The notes below the pieces were generated by a model. That model was given only the letters and a program-made list of their open reading frames with translations. It had not been told where the DNA came from and did no database searches. A stretch of DNA of 64,000 nucleotides from Rhodoferax sp. BAB1 (GTDB lineage: Bacteria; Pseudomonadota; Gammaproteobacteria; Burkholderiales; Burkholderiaceae_C): NCBI RefSeq assembly GCF_013334205.1, contig NZ_CP054424.1:1198001-1262000 (forward strand), read 5' to 3'. The first letter of the stretch is position 1, and each line of letters begins with the position of its first letter. Position numbers and translations under genes: made by a program. Shown piece by piece: positions 16,332 to 24,197 of this stretch.

Positions 16332-16403
16332 GTGCTGGCCCGACCATGCCCCCAGGCGCAGCCTTGCTGCCCTTCCGTTTTCACGACACACCAAGGAGTC
16401 TTT

Positions 16404-17051
16404 GTGAGCCAATTCCTGCAAGCCCTCAAGGTCCAGCGCTGGGACGACCACCGCTACTACCACCACAGCCGCATCAACCAGTCCCTGCACCTGTTGAGCG
16501 CCATCTCCTTCCTGGTGGCCTATGCCTTCCTCTTCATCCAGCCGCCGGTGGCCGCGCTCATCGCCTGGCTGGTTTCCATGGTCTCGCGCCAGTCGGGCCA
16601 CTTCTTCTTCGAGCCCAAGGGCTACGACGAGGTGAACCAGGCCACGCACGAGTACAAGGAAGAGATCAAGGTGGGCTACAACCTGCAGCGCAAGGTGGTG
16701 CTCATGGCCGTCTGGGCCGGCCTGCCCGTGGTGCTCTGGCTGCAGCCGGACTTCTTCGGCCTGCTGGAGGCGCACACCCAGCCCAGCGGCTACGTGCTCA
16801 ACGTCGGCTGGCTCTGGCTCTGGCTGGGTGTGGGCGGTCTGGCCTTCCGCGTGCTGCAACTGGCCGTGAGCCAGAGCCTTTACACCGGCATCGTCTGGGC
16901 CACCAAGATCATCACCGACCCCTTCCACGACATCCTGCTCTACTGGAAGTCGCCGCTGTACCTGCTGCAGGGCGAACTGATCGCCAAGCCCGAGTACCTG
17001 CTCGAGGAACGTGCCGAGCACGAGGCCGAACTGGCCCGCCAGCAGGGCTGA
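16404..17051 (+). CDS. Mpo1-like (DUF962-type) membrane protein, possible 2-hydroxy fatty acid dioxygenase
   Basis: 215 residues from a GTG at 16404, which has a good ribosome site (AAGGAG) 5 bp before it; a longer in-frame ATG start at 16296 would run through the Pho box. Around residues 20-30 HHSRINQSLH, and near residue 68 RQSGHFFFE, match the H-x3-N-x3-H and GH-x-x-FE signatures of the DUF962/Mpo1 family. In yeast Mpo1 is an Fe(II) dioxygenase that shortens 2-hydroxy fatty acids. Four or five hydrophobic segments are present. The Pho box and lipid context suggest modification of fatty acyl chains during phosphate starvation. The family call rests on motif memory and should be tested. Confidence 0.6.
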   Translation: MSQFLQALKVQRWDDHRYYHHSRINQSLHLLSAISFLVAYAFLFIQPPVAALIAWLVSMVSRQSGHFFFEPKGYDEVNQATHEYKEEIKVGYNLQRKVVLMAVWAGLPVVLWLQPDFFGLLEAHTQPSGYVLNVGWLWLWLGVGGLAFRVLQLAVSQSLYTGIVWATKIITDPFHDILLYWKSPLYLLQGELIAKPEYLLEERAEHEAELARQQG

Positions 17052-17058
17052 AACCTTG

Positions 17059-17087
17059 AACCTGGTGCGGTGTCCCCGCACCAGGTT
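17059..17087. terminator. Bidirectional terminator hairpin
   Basis: A 12-bp perfect stem, AACCTGGTGCGG (17059-17070) and CCGCACCAGGTT (17076-17087), lies between the convergent Mpo1-like and aminotransferase genes. The T tracts are weak, so Rho may assist. Confidence 0.6.
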
Positions 17088-17099
17088 CTTGTCTCGTCC

Positions 17100-18746
17100 T
17101 CAGCGCCGCCACAGATGGCGCAGCATCTCCCGCAACAGCCCGCGCTTGATGGACTTGTTCGTCTGGCCCGGCGCCTGCCACCACCAGCCGTCCTGCTGCA
17201 TCTGGCGGGCAGCTGCCACACAACGTTCCAGCATGTCTTCGAAATCGGCATCCGTGAAGTTCAGGCTGAAGATGAAACGGCCCGTGCCCACCCAGCTCAG
17301 GGCCAGGCCATGATCGCGCAGGTAGTACTGCAGCATCCAGTTGTAGCGCGAGGGGCGGGTGTAGCTCAGCGTCCAGACGCTGCTCATGTTCGCCGCTTGC
17401 AGGGGCAGGCCCTCGGCCAGCATGCGGTTGTTGAAGCGTTCGCGCCGTCCGTCCCAGGTGCTGTCCAGATCCTGATAGATCGCGCCCACCTCGGGTGTAT
17501 CCAGCCGGCGCAGGAACTCGTTCATGGCCCCCATCACATAGGGGTGGGCGTTGAAGGTTCCGCGCGCAAAGCAGATGTCAGCGGGTTTGTCCTCGCGGAA
17601 GCGCTGCATCAGCGCCTTCTTGCCGCAGACCACACCCACCGGCAGGCCGCCGCCCAGGGTCTTGCCGTAGGTGACCAGATCGGCCTTGACGCCAAAGTAT
17701 TCCTGCGCGCCGCGCGCCGCCAGGCGGAAACCCAGAAACACCTCGTCGAAGATCAGCACGATGCCGCGCTCGGTGCAGACCTCGCGCAGCTGCTGCAGCC
17801 AGCGCGTGTAGGCCGCCCGGTCGTAGCCCGCGCTGCGGCTGCTGTCCAGCAAAGTGGAATCACCGGGTGCGTTCTTGTTGGGGTGCAGGGCCTGCAGGGG
17901 GTTGATGAGCACGCAGGCGATGTCGCGGCGCGTGCGCAGCACCTTGAGGGATGCTTCATGCATGTCGCGCAGGGTGTAGGTCTCGCGCGGGGGCAGGGGG
18001 TTGCCCGGGCCGGGTTGTACGTCTTCCCACCAGCCGTGATAGGCGCCGCAAAAACGCACCAGGTGGCGTTTGCCCGTGTGGTAACGCGCCAGGCGCACGG
18101 CCTGCATCACGGCCTCGGTGCCGCTCATGTGGAAAGACACGGCGTCCAGCCCGCTGATCTGCTGCAGCCGCGTCACGTTGTCAGCCACGCAGGGGTGGTA
18201 GGCGCCGAGCACGGGGCCCAGGTCCTGCGCAATGCGCGCACCCGCCGCGATGCAGGACTTGTAGAAGTCCATGCCCATGACGTTCACGCCGTAGGAGCCG
18301 GTGAGGTCGATGTAGCGGTTGCCGTCGATGTCCGTCACGCTCACGCCCTCGCTGGCCTGCACAAAACCGCCTACCTGCAGGTGCTGGCGCAGGTAAGGGC
18401 TGAACTGGTAGGGCACACGGTAGGCGCCGGTGAAACGCAGGTCCGGCAGGCCCTCGCGCGCCTCCTTGGTCATCGCGACAGACAAAGGCGCCTTGGCCTG
18501 CAAGCGGCCGGCCAGCGCCAGAAAGCTGGCGCGGCGCTGCTGCGCCACCGTGTCGGGCGCGCCGTCGCAGGCGTAGAAGGTGGCCTCGTCATAGGCGTAA
18601 CCCGGGATCCAGCGCGCCAGCCGCTTGGCCATGCGCGAATGCCCGGCCAGGGACGGGTGCTTGGCGCGCGAGAGTTCGAGCCGGCGTTTGAGCCAGGGCA
18701 GTGTGGCACCGGCAGCGCCGGCGATCCAGGCAAGTTCGTAAGTCAT
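17100..18746 (-). CDS. Class III PLP-dependent aminotransferase (HemL-like)
   Basis: 548 residues, about 100 more than glutamate-1-semialdehyde aminomutase because of an N-terminal extension. VSFHMSGTEAVMQAVRLAR is the cofactor phosphate region, FCGAYHGWWED the conserved tyrosine-histidine segment, LIFDEVFLGFR holds the PLP aspartate, and TYGKTLGGGLPVG the Schiff-base lysine. HemL itself is normally elsewhere, and the long N-terminus suggests another substrate. A three-unit Pho box lies 63 bp upstream on its strand, and psd diverges from it. A role in making an amino-containing headgroup or recycling ethanolamine-type amines under phosphate stress is a guess. Confidence 0.8.
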   Translation of the reverse strand: MTYELAWIAGAAGATLPWLKRRLELSRAKHPSLAGHSRMAKRLARWIPGYAYDEATFYACDGAPDTVAQQRRASFLALAGRLQAKAPLSVAMTKEAREGLPDLRFTGAYRVPYQFSPYLRQHLQVGGFVQASEGVSVTDIDGNRYIDLTGSYGVNVMGMDFYKSCIAAGARIAQDLGPVLGAYHPCVADNVTRLQQISGLDAVSFHMSGTEAVMQAVRLARYHTGKRHLVRFCGAYHGWWEDVQPGPGNPLPPRETYTLRDMHEASLKVLRTRRDIACVLINPLQALHPNKNAPGDSTLLDSSRSAGYDRAAYTRWLQQLREVCTERGIVLIFDEVFLGFRLAARGAQEYFGVKADLVTYGKTLGGGLPVGVVCGKKALMQRFREDKPADICFARGTFNAHPYVMGAMNEFLRRLDTPEVGAIYQDLDSTWDGRRERFNNRMLAEGLPLQAANMSSVWTLSYTRPSRYNWMLQYYLRDHGLALSWVGTGRFIFSLNFTDADFEDMLERCVAAARQMQQDGWWWQAPGQTNKSIKRGLLREMLRHLWRR

Positions 18747-18809
18747 GGTCTTTCGGTTTCCTTTTGGGCCGCCGTGTGTAACGACGATGACTCTTTGTAT
18801 TCAAACCAT

Positions 18810-18838
18810 TTGACAGCCTTGTGAAAACCAGATGACAT
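18810..18838 (-). promoter_or_regulatory. Pho box before the class III aminotransferase
   Basis: Reading the minus strand, ATGTCAT (18832-18838), TTTTCAC (18821-18827) and CTGTCAA (18810-18816) start 11 bp apart. The first unit overlaps the start codon of the divergent psd gene, so PhoB binding could also reduce psd expression. Confidence 0.75.
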
Positions 18839-19695
18839 TCAAAACATTCCGCGATCGCCTCCTGCAGCAGGAAGGCCTGAACTTCGTGCTTACCAACCGC
18901 CTGCCCCGCGTGGCGCTGACCCGCTTCATGGGCCGTTTCAGCAAGATCCGCCAGCCACTGGTGCGTGATGCCTCCATTGCTCTGTTCAAGTTCTTCGGCG
19001 ACCTGGACCTGAGCGAGGCGAAAAAACAGAGCTTCGACAGCCTGCACGACTGTTTTGTACGTGAACTCAAGGACGGTGCCCGGCCCTTCAACGCCGATCC
19101 CCGGGTGGTGTGTAGCCCCAGCGACGGCATCGTGGGCGGCCATGGCCGTATCGAAGGCGACGAACTGCTGCAGATCAAGGGCATGCCCTACAGCCTCACC
19201 GAGCTGCTGGGCAGCAAGGAACTGGCCGCGCAGCACCAGGGCGGCAGCTACGTCACTCTGCGCCTGCGCGCCAGCATGTACCACCGCTTCCATGCGCCGA
19301 CCGATTGCACCGTGAAACGCGTCACGCACATCCAGGGCGATATGTGGAACGTCAACCCCATCGCGCTCAAGCGCGTGCCCAGCCTCTACTGCCGCAACGA
19401 CCGTGCCGTGATTGAGGCTGAGTTGCCTTCAGGCCAGGCGCTGACCATCGTCCCCGTGGGTGCCATCCTGGTGGCCAGCGTACGCCTGCATTTCCTGGAC
19501 CTGAACCTGCACCATGACTACCGGGGCGAGCAGGTGATCGATTGCGATGCGACCCTGAAGCGAGGGCAGGAGATGGGCTGGTTCGAACACGGCTCGACCA
19601 TCGTGGTGCTGGCGCCGAAGGGGATGGAGTTGGTGGAGGGCCTGGAGACGGGAACGGAGGTGAGGGCGGGACAGGCCTTGCTGCGGCGGGTTTGA
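18832..19695 (+). CDS. psd: Phosphatidylserine decarboxylase proenzyme
   Basis: 287 residues, the usual length for the membrane-bound proteobacterial type. WFEHGSTIVVL near residue 245-255 contains the GST self-cleavage site that makes the pyruvoyl group, and SMYHRFHAP the conserved histidine. It decarboxylates phosphatidylserine to phosphatidylethanolamine at the inner membrane. The start codon lies inside the Pho box of the divergent aminotransferase gene. If PhoB represses psd from there, phosphatidylethanolamine synthesis would fall as phosphate-free lipids rise. Confidence 0.95.
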   Translation: MTFKTFRDRLLQQEGLNFVLTNRLPRVALTRFMGRFSKIRQPLVRDASIALFKFFGDLDLSEAKKQSFDSLHDCFVRELKDGARPFNADPRVVCSPSDGIVGGHGRIEGDELLQIKGMPYSLTELLGSKELAAQHQGGSYVTLRLRASMYHRFHAPTDCTVKRVTHIQGDMWNVNPIALKRVPSLYCRNDRAVIEAELPSGQALTIVPVGAILVASVRLHFLDLNLHHDYRGEQVIDCDATLKRGQEMGWFEHGSTIVVLAPKGMELVEGLETGTEVRAGQALLRRV

Positions 19696-19825
19696 GGAGG
19701 TTCCGGCCGCTGTCCGAGTACTGCCTAGTATGACGGCAACGTTACATTGCGGGGTTTCGCGGTTTGTTCGTCGCGTTGCCCTGCGCTATAGTCGCCAAAA
19801 TGGGGTTTGAATTTCCTATGCCCCG

Positions 19826-20194
19826 ATGAACTCTTGGGTCAACCCGATGATTCACCAATACATTCGAATCTTCTGCCTCGGATTGCTTCTCAGCCCACTG
19901 TCTGCCCTCGCCACTGACGTACAGCTGCTTTGCACGAAGACAAGCGGCCGCGGGATCTCCGAGTGGGTTGTCCGCATCTGGCTCTCCGATCGGTTGATGG
20001 TGGTCAATGACGTTGAATTGACGGGATACGATGTCGTCGGTTCGGAGATCATTGCCCACGACGAACGGGGCCGAGGAGTCACCACCTACAGTGTGAACAG
20101 GGTGAGCATGAGCTTCAACGTGATCTATGGCGTCAATCGCAACGGATTCGACGAAGCAAAGGGCACATGCCGGAAGGCAGAAAACAAGTTCTGA
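19826..20194 (+). CDS. Hypothetical secreted protein
   Basis: 122 residues with a convincing signal peptide (hydrophobic IFCLGLLLSPLSALA, cleavage after ALA near residue 30). The mature part is short, with two cysteines, and has lower G+C than its neighbours, which may indicate acquisition. No recognised domain. The second in-frame ATG (MIHQYIRIF, 7 codons later) is an equally good start. Confidence 0.6.
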   Translation: MNSWVNPMIHQYIRIFCLGLLLSPLSALATDVQLLCTKTSGRGISEWVVRIWLSDRLMVVNDVELTGYDVVGSEIIAHDERGRGVTTYSVNRVSMSFNVIYGVNRNGFDEAKGTCRKAENKF

Positions 20195-20250
20195 TTCTCT
20201 GCCGTTCAAAACCGGGTGTTGCTTTCCATCGCTGAGGTTCGGAAGCGGTT

Positions 20251-20558
20251 ATGTCTTTGTTCTGGGTGGTCTGCAGTGTGGTGGCCCAGCTGGGCTTGGC
20301 CATGTTGCTGTTTTGCTGGTGGCGTTCTCTGGTGGCGGGATCGCCAACCAGGACAACATCAGCAAAAATGTGATCCTGCTGCTCGACGTATTGCTGTATG
20401 TTTCGCCCCTCCTGTGTTTCATCAGCGCAGGTCTGATGATCCACGGGTATCTGTCGGGCGCATCGGCGTGCACCTACGGGTGGCATCTGCTGCCCCTGCC
20501 AACGGCCATCGCCTACCTGGTGTTTGCGATCTCGCTGAGCGGGTCTTCGGGGCGGTGA
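20251..20558 (+). pseudogene. Small membrane protein gene broken by a one-base frameshift
   Basis: From the ATG at 20251 a hydrophobic N-terminus is encoded (MSLFWVVCSVVAQLGLA, then MLLFCWW), but this frame stops at 20371-20373. In the neighbouring frame, from about 20338 to 20558, two more membrane segments follow (NVILLLDVLLYVSP, then YGWHLLPLPTAIAYLVF). Adding one base in the GGCGGG run near 20338 would join them into a ~103-residue, three-helix protein. Either the gene is inactivated or the base is a sequencing error. No family recognised. Confidence 0.5.
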
Positions 20559-20644
20559 GTCCCTGTATCGCGAAGTGCGGGTTTTGCCTCGCATCGTGAG
20601 TCGCTACTAGACTGCAGCGCCCCCATTTCCTGACGGCTTTCTCT

Positions 20645-21310
20645 ATGACCTTATCCCCTACCTCTTTGCCGCGCCGTCGCCTGCTGGCCATGTTGACGGC
20701 CATGGCAGCCGCCGCCATTTTGATTCCCGCCTGCAGCAAGCGCACCCCCAAGGCCCAGTCACTGCCCGCAGGCAGCACCGTGCTGACCCTTGGCGATTCG
20801 CTGACCTCCGGCGTCGGTGCCACGCCAGACACGGCTTACCCCGCAGTGCTCCAGTCCCTCACGGGCTGGCAGGTGGTGAACGGCGGCGTCTCGGGCGACA
20901 CCACAGCCCAGGCGCTGGCACGACTGCCTGGCCTGCTGCAGGAGCACCAGCCCGCGCTGGTCATCGTGAGCATCGGCGGCAATGACTTGCTGCGCCAGAT
21001 GAGCGCGGCCGGGGCCAAGGAAACGATCCGAGAGATCAGCCGAACCGCCAGCGCCAGTGGTGCCCAGGTGCTGCTGGTGGCGGTGCCCCAGGTCTCGCTG
21101 CTGGCGGCCGGCACGGGTAGCCTGAAAGACCACCCGCTGTACGCCGAACTGGCGGAGGAATTGAAACTGCCGCTGCACGCGGACGGCTGGGCCAGCGTGC
21201 TGTCCCAGCCCGGCCTGCGCGCCGACACCGTGCACGCCAACGCCCAAGGTTATCGCCAGTTCGCGCAAGGGCTGGCGCAGGCGCTGCGCCAAGTCGGGTG
21301 GCTGGTTTGA
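20645..21310 (+). CDS. SGNH-family esterase/thioesterase (TesA-like) lipoprotein
   Basis: 221 residues. All four SGNH blocks are visible: GDSLTSG (catalytic Ser), NGGVSGDTT (Gly), SIGGNDLLR (Asn) and DTVHANAQGY (Asp/His). The N-terminus has twin arginines and a hydrophobic stretch ending IPACSK, a plausible lipobox, so the enzyme is probably a membrane-anchored periplasmic lipoprotein rather than a soluble TesA. Family members hydrolyse acyl-CoA, aryl esters and lysophospholipids. The lipid context makes lysophospholipase activity attractive, but no Pho box is seen here. Confidence 0.85.
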   Translation: MTLSPTSLPRRRLLAMLTAMAAAAILIPACSKRTPKAQSLPAGSTVLTLGDSLTSGVGATPDTAYPAVLQSLTGWQVVNGGVSGDTTAQALARLPGLLQEHQPALVIVSIGGNDLLRQMSAAGAKETIREISRTASASGAQVLLVAVPQVSLLAAGTGSLKDHPLYAELAEELKLPLHADGWASVLSQPGLRADTVHANAQGYRQFAQGLAQALRQVGWLV

Positions 21311-21326
21311 CGGCAGGGGGTGCGGT

Positions 21327-22823
21327 TCAGCCCGCGCACTCCACCCGCAAGGCCCACGCCGTCTTCTGCCAGGCCTGCACTTCCTCCATCAGCAGGTAAG
21401 CCGACTGCGGGTACTTGGCGACCCAGTCGGTGCGGCAGTCGAGCTGCACCGCATGCCCGCCATCCCACTCGATCCGCAGGCCCTGCAGGTCCGGGTCGCG
21501 CCGGGCGTGGCAGAGGATGACGGCCAGGCGCAGGGCCAGCAGCTGCAGCACGAAGGCTGCGTCGTCGAACGCCAGGTCCAGCTTGCGCAGCTTGCCGCGG
21601 TGGCCCAGCACGAGCTGGCCCAGGCGGTGCAGTTCGTTCATAGTGAAACCGGCGGCGTCGGCGTTGTCCAGGATGTAGGCGCCGTGCTTGTGGTAGTCGC
21701 TGTGCGAGATGGCGCTGCCGATCTCATGCAGCTGCGCGGCCCAGCCCAGCTTGCGCAGGGCGCGTTCCAGTTCCTCGGGTTCGCCCGGGCCGGCCAGCTG
21801 GCGCAGCAGGTGGTGCGCCACCTTGCGCACGCGCTGGGCCTGGGTCGGGTCGGCGTTGAAGTTGCGCGCCAGGCGCAGCACGCTGGTACTGCGCTGGTCG
21901 CTCTGTTCGTGCTCGCGATCCAGCAGGTCGTACAGGGCACCGTGGCGCAGCGCGCCCTGGGCCACGTGCATTTCCTCGATGCCCAGCAGCGAGAAGAGGG
22001 CGCGCAGCACGCTGACACCGCCGCCGATGACGGCGCGCCGGTCGTCCTTCATGCCGTCGATGCGCAGGCGCTCGGCGCTGCCGGCCTTGAGCAGGCGCTC
22101 CAGCAGCCAGTCCAGGCCCTCCTGCGTGATCAGGCCCTCGGCCCAGCCGGCGGCCTGCAGCACGTCGCCCACGGCGCCCACCGTGCCGGAGGAGCCGTAG
22201 GCCACATCCCAGTCTTCGCGGCGGCAACTGGTGAGGGCTTCATCGAGCACGGCCTGGGCCGCCACCTCGGCGGTCTCGAAGGCCTCGGCGCTGAAAACGC
22301 CTGCGGGGAAATAACGCATGGACCAGGCCACGCTGCCCACACGGTAGGAGTCCATGAAACGCGGGCGGTAACCCTGGCCCAGGATGAGTTCGGTGGAGCG
22401 CCCGCCGATGTCCACCACCAGGCGGCGCTCGTCGGATTGCGGCAGCAGGTGGGCCACGCCCTGGTAGATCAGGCGCGCTTCCTCGCGGCCGGAGATGACG
22501 TCGATGGGAAAACCCAGGATCTTCTGGGCGCGCTCCAAGAAGACCTCGCGGTTGCGCGCTTCGCGCAGGGTCTGGGTGGCGACGGCGCGCACCTGGATTT
22601 TCCTGAAACCGGCCAGGCGTTCGGCAAAACGGCCCAGGCAGTCCCAGCCGCGCTGCATGGCTTCTTCGCCCAGGTTGCGGTCTTCATCCAGGCCGTTGCC
22701 CTGGCGCACGGTTTCCTTGAGGTATTCGCGGCGCTTGAGCAGGCCGTGGTCGAGTTGTGCGATTTCAAGCCGGAAGCTGTTGGAGCCCAGGTCGATGGCG
22801 GCGAGTTCGGTTCCGTTTTTCAT
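21327..22823 (-). CDS. ppx: Exopolyphosphatase (Ppx/GppA family)
   Basis: 498 residues. AAIDLGSNSFRLEIAQ at the N-terminus is the actin-fold phosphate-1 motif, VVDIGGRSTELILG the phosphate-2 motif, and the C-terminal half is the HD-like helical domain. The length matches Ppx (about 510). It removes terminal phosphate from polyphosphate and may also cleave pppGpp. In related genomes ppk and ppx are near phoR; here they flank the inserted gene cluster on its pst side. It is 43 bp downstream of the solute-binding gene on the same strand. Confidence 0.9.
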   Translation of the reverse strand: MKNGTELAAIDLGSNSFRLEIAQLDHGLLKRREYLKETVRQGNGLDEDRNLGEEAMQRGWDCLGRFAERLAGFRKIQVRAVATQTLREARNREVFLERAQKILGFPIDVISGREEARLIYQGVAHLLPQSDERRLVVDIGGRSTELILGQGYRPRFMDSYRVGSVAWSMRYFPAGVFSAEAFETAEVAAQAVLDEALTSCRREDWDVAYGSSGTVGAVGDVLQAAGWAEGLITQEGLDWLLERLLKAGSAERLRIDGMKDDRRAVIGGGVSVLRALFSLLGIEEMHVAQGALRHGALYDLLDREHEQSDQRSTSVLRLARNFNADPTQAQRVRKVAHHLLRQLAGPGEPEELERALRKLGWAAQLHEIGSAISHSDYHKHGAYILDNADAAGFTMNELHRLGQLVLGHRGKLRKLDLAFDDAAFVLQLLALRLAVILCHARRDPDLQGLRIEWDGGHAVQLDCRTDWVAKYPQSAYLLMEEVQAWQKTAWALRVECAG

Positions 22824-22866
22824 GCGCGAGGCTTTTGGGGACGCAGGGATCGTACCTTGTCCCGGG

Positions 22867-24009
22867 TCATCCCAGGATACGGCCGTTGGCGCCCAGCATG
22901 CTTTGTGTCACGTAGGCGCTGGTACGCCGCTGCGACTGGAAGCTGATGCGAAAGCCGGCCAGGTCCAGCACGCTGCGCTTCTGGAAGGCCTGCAGCACCT
23001 GGGCCCGTGTGGCCGCGGGCTCCAGGCCCAGCAGCACCTCTTGGGCATAACGCGCTGCAATGTAGCCGGCCAGGCTCTGGGGGGTGGGCGGTTCGTCGAA
23101 CAGGCGCGTCAGCGTTTCGCGGTAGGCGCGCACGATGGGCAGGCTGGAGGTGACCATGGGCACGACCTGGGTGGCCATGACGGGGGTGTTGCGCGACTGG
23201 CCCAGCTGGTTGAGGGTCTGCAGGTTGACGTCGGCCAGGCCGATGACGTAACGCTGGCGGTCCTGCTGTTCCAGTCCCAGGGTGAACTGGGCCAGCTCCG
23301 GCGTGCCGCCGATGAAGAGCAGGATGGCCGGGGTCTGCGGCGTGAGCCTGCGGCCCAGTTGCTGCAGGGGCCCATTGGGGGCGTAGGGGGCGAGCCGCAA
23401 GCCGAGGTCACGGGCAATGCGGCTGACTTCCGGGTGGTAGAGCACCTGCTCCGGGGCCGAGGCGTAGACCACCCCCAGCTCGGCCACGCCGATCACCGAC
23501 AGCGAGCGCAGGGCGTGGGCGATCTGCTCCTGGCGGGAGGCAAAGATGGGAAAGGTCCGCTCGGCGCCGGCGATCACGTCCTGATGCAGCCAGGGCGCGA
23601 CGTGGGCGATGTCCAGCGCCTCCTGGCCCAGCAGTTGGACCAGGCTGGCCGCGGTGCGGTCGCCGGCCGTGCCGCACAAGGCCAGGCACTGGGGGCTGGC
23701 ACGCACGCTGTCCAGGGCCTGGCGCAGGCTGGCCGGGCTGCCATCGACCTCCAGCACGGTGTGCTGGACGGGGCGGCCGCGCATGCCGCCGCGGGCATTG
23801 AAGTCCTGCCAGGCGGCGCGCGAACCGATCAGGAAGTCGCGCGAGACGTCCAGCTGGCTGGCCGAAATATCCACGATCTGGACGATTTCCGGGGCGCGGG
23901 GGGAGGGCGTGGCGACTTTCTGGGCCTGGACGGGCAGCGCGGGCAGCAGGGCGCCGAGCGTGGCGCCGAGCAGGAGCCGGCGCCGTGGCGGGCAGGTGGG
24001 TGAGGGCAT
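22867..24009 (-). CDS. ABC transporter solute-binding protein, LivK/Peripla_BP_6 type, under a Pho box
   Basis: 380 residues with a signal peptide (RRRLLLGATLGALLPALPVQA; the arginines make Tat export possible). The mature part shows the type I periplasmic-binding fold (EIVQIVDISASQLDVSRDF, LALCGTAGDRTAASL, PVMATQVVPMV). LivK-like proteins usually bind branched-chain amino acids, amides or urea. No permease or ATPase gene adjoins it. A four-unit Pho box lies on its strand 43 bp upstream, facing away from the pstS promoter, so its ligand may be a phosphate- or nitrogen-containing organic compound released in phosphate starvation. That is inference. Confidence 0.8.
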   Translation of the reverse strand: MPSPTCPPRRRLLLGATLGALLPALPVQAQKVATPSPRAPEIVQIVDISASQLDVSRDFLIGSRAAWQDFNARGGMRGRPVQHTVLEVDGSPASLRQALDSVRASPQCLALCGTAGDRTAASLVQLLGQEALDIAHVAPWLHQDVIAGAERTFPIFASRQEQIAHALRSLSVIGVAELGVVYASAPEQVLYHPEVSRIARDLGLRLAPYAPNGPLQQLGRRLTPQTPAILLFIGGTPELAQFTLGLEQQDRQRYVIGLADVNLQTLNQLGQSRNTPVMATQVVPMVTSSLPIVRAYRETLTRLFDEPPTPQSLAGYIAARYAQEVLLGLEPAATRAQVLQAFQKRSVLDLAGFRISFQSQRRTSAYVTQSMLGANGRILG

Positions 24010-24052
24010 CGTGTTTGGCAGAGGGGAAAGCGGCCCAGCTTAGGCAGGCCTC

Positions 24053-24092
24053 ATGACTTTTTCGCGAATACTTCATGTCTTTTTCATGACAG
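24053..24092 (-). promoter_or_regulatory. Tandem Pho box before the LivK-type gene
   Basis: On the minus strand CTGTCAT (24086-24092, perfect), AAGACAT (24075-24081), TATTCGC (24064-24070) and AAGTCAT (24053-24059) start 11 bp apart. The array ends 43 bp before the start codon at 24009. Confidence 0.75.
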
Positions 24093-24128
24093 AATTGCGA
24101 ATGCGCCAGCTTGGGGTTGTTGCAGTTG

Positions 24129-24146
24129 ATGTCACACGGTTGACAT
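24129..24146 (+). promoter_or_regulatory. Pho box before pstS
   Basis: ATGTCAC (24129-24135) and TTGACAT (24140-24146) start 11 bp apart, 51 bp before the pstS ATG, followed by an A-rich stretch. This is the expected position for the pst operon and serves as the internal reference for the other sites. Confidence 0.85.
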
Positions 24147-24197
24147 AAAAGCTTCTTAAAGTTTGCCCATCTCCAACCAACCCTTTAGGAGCTTTTG

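Noticed and set aside
22824..22866. Pho box before ppx
   Set aside because: No CTGTCAT-like units in 11-bp phase were found in the 43-bp gap; ppx may be read from the upstream gene.
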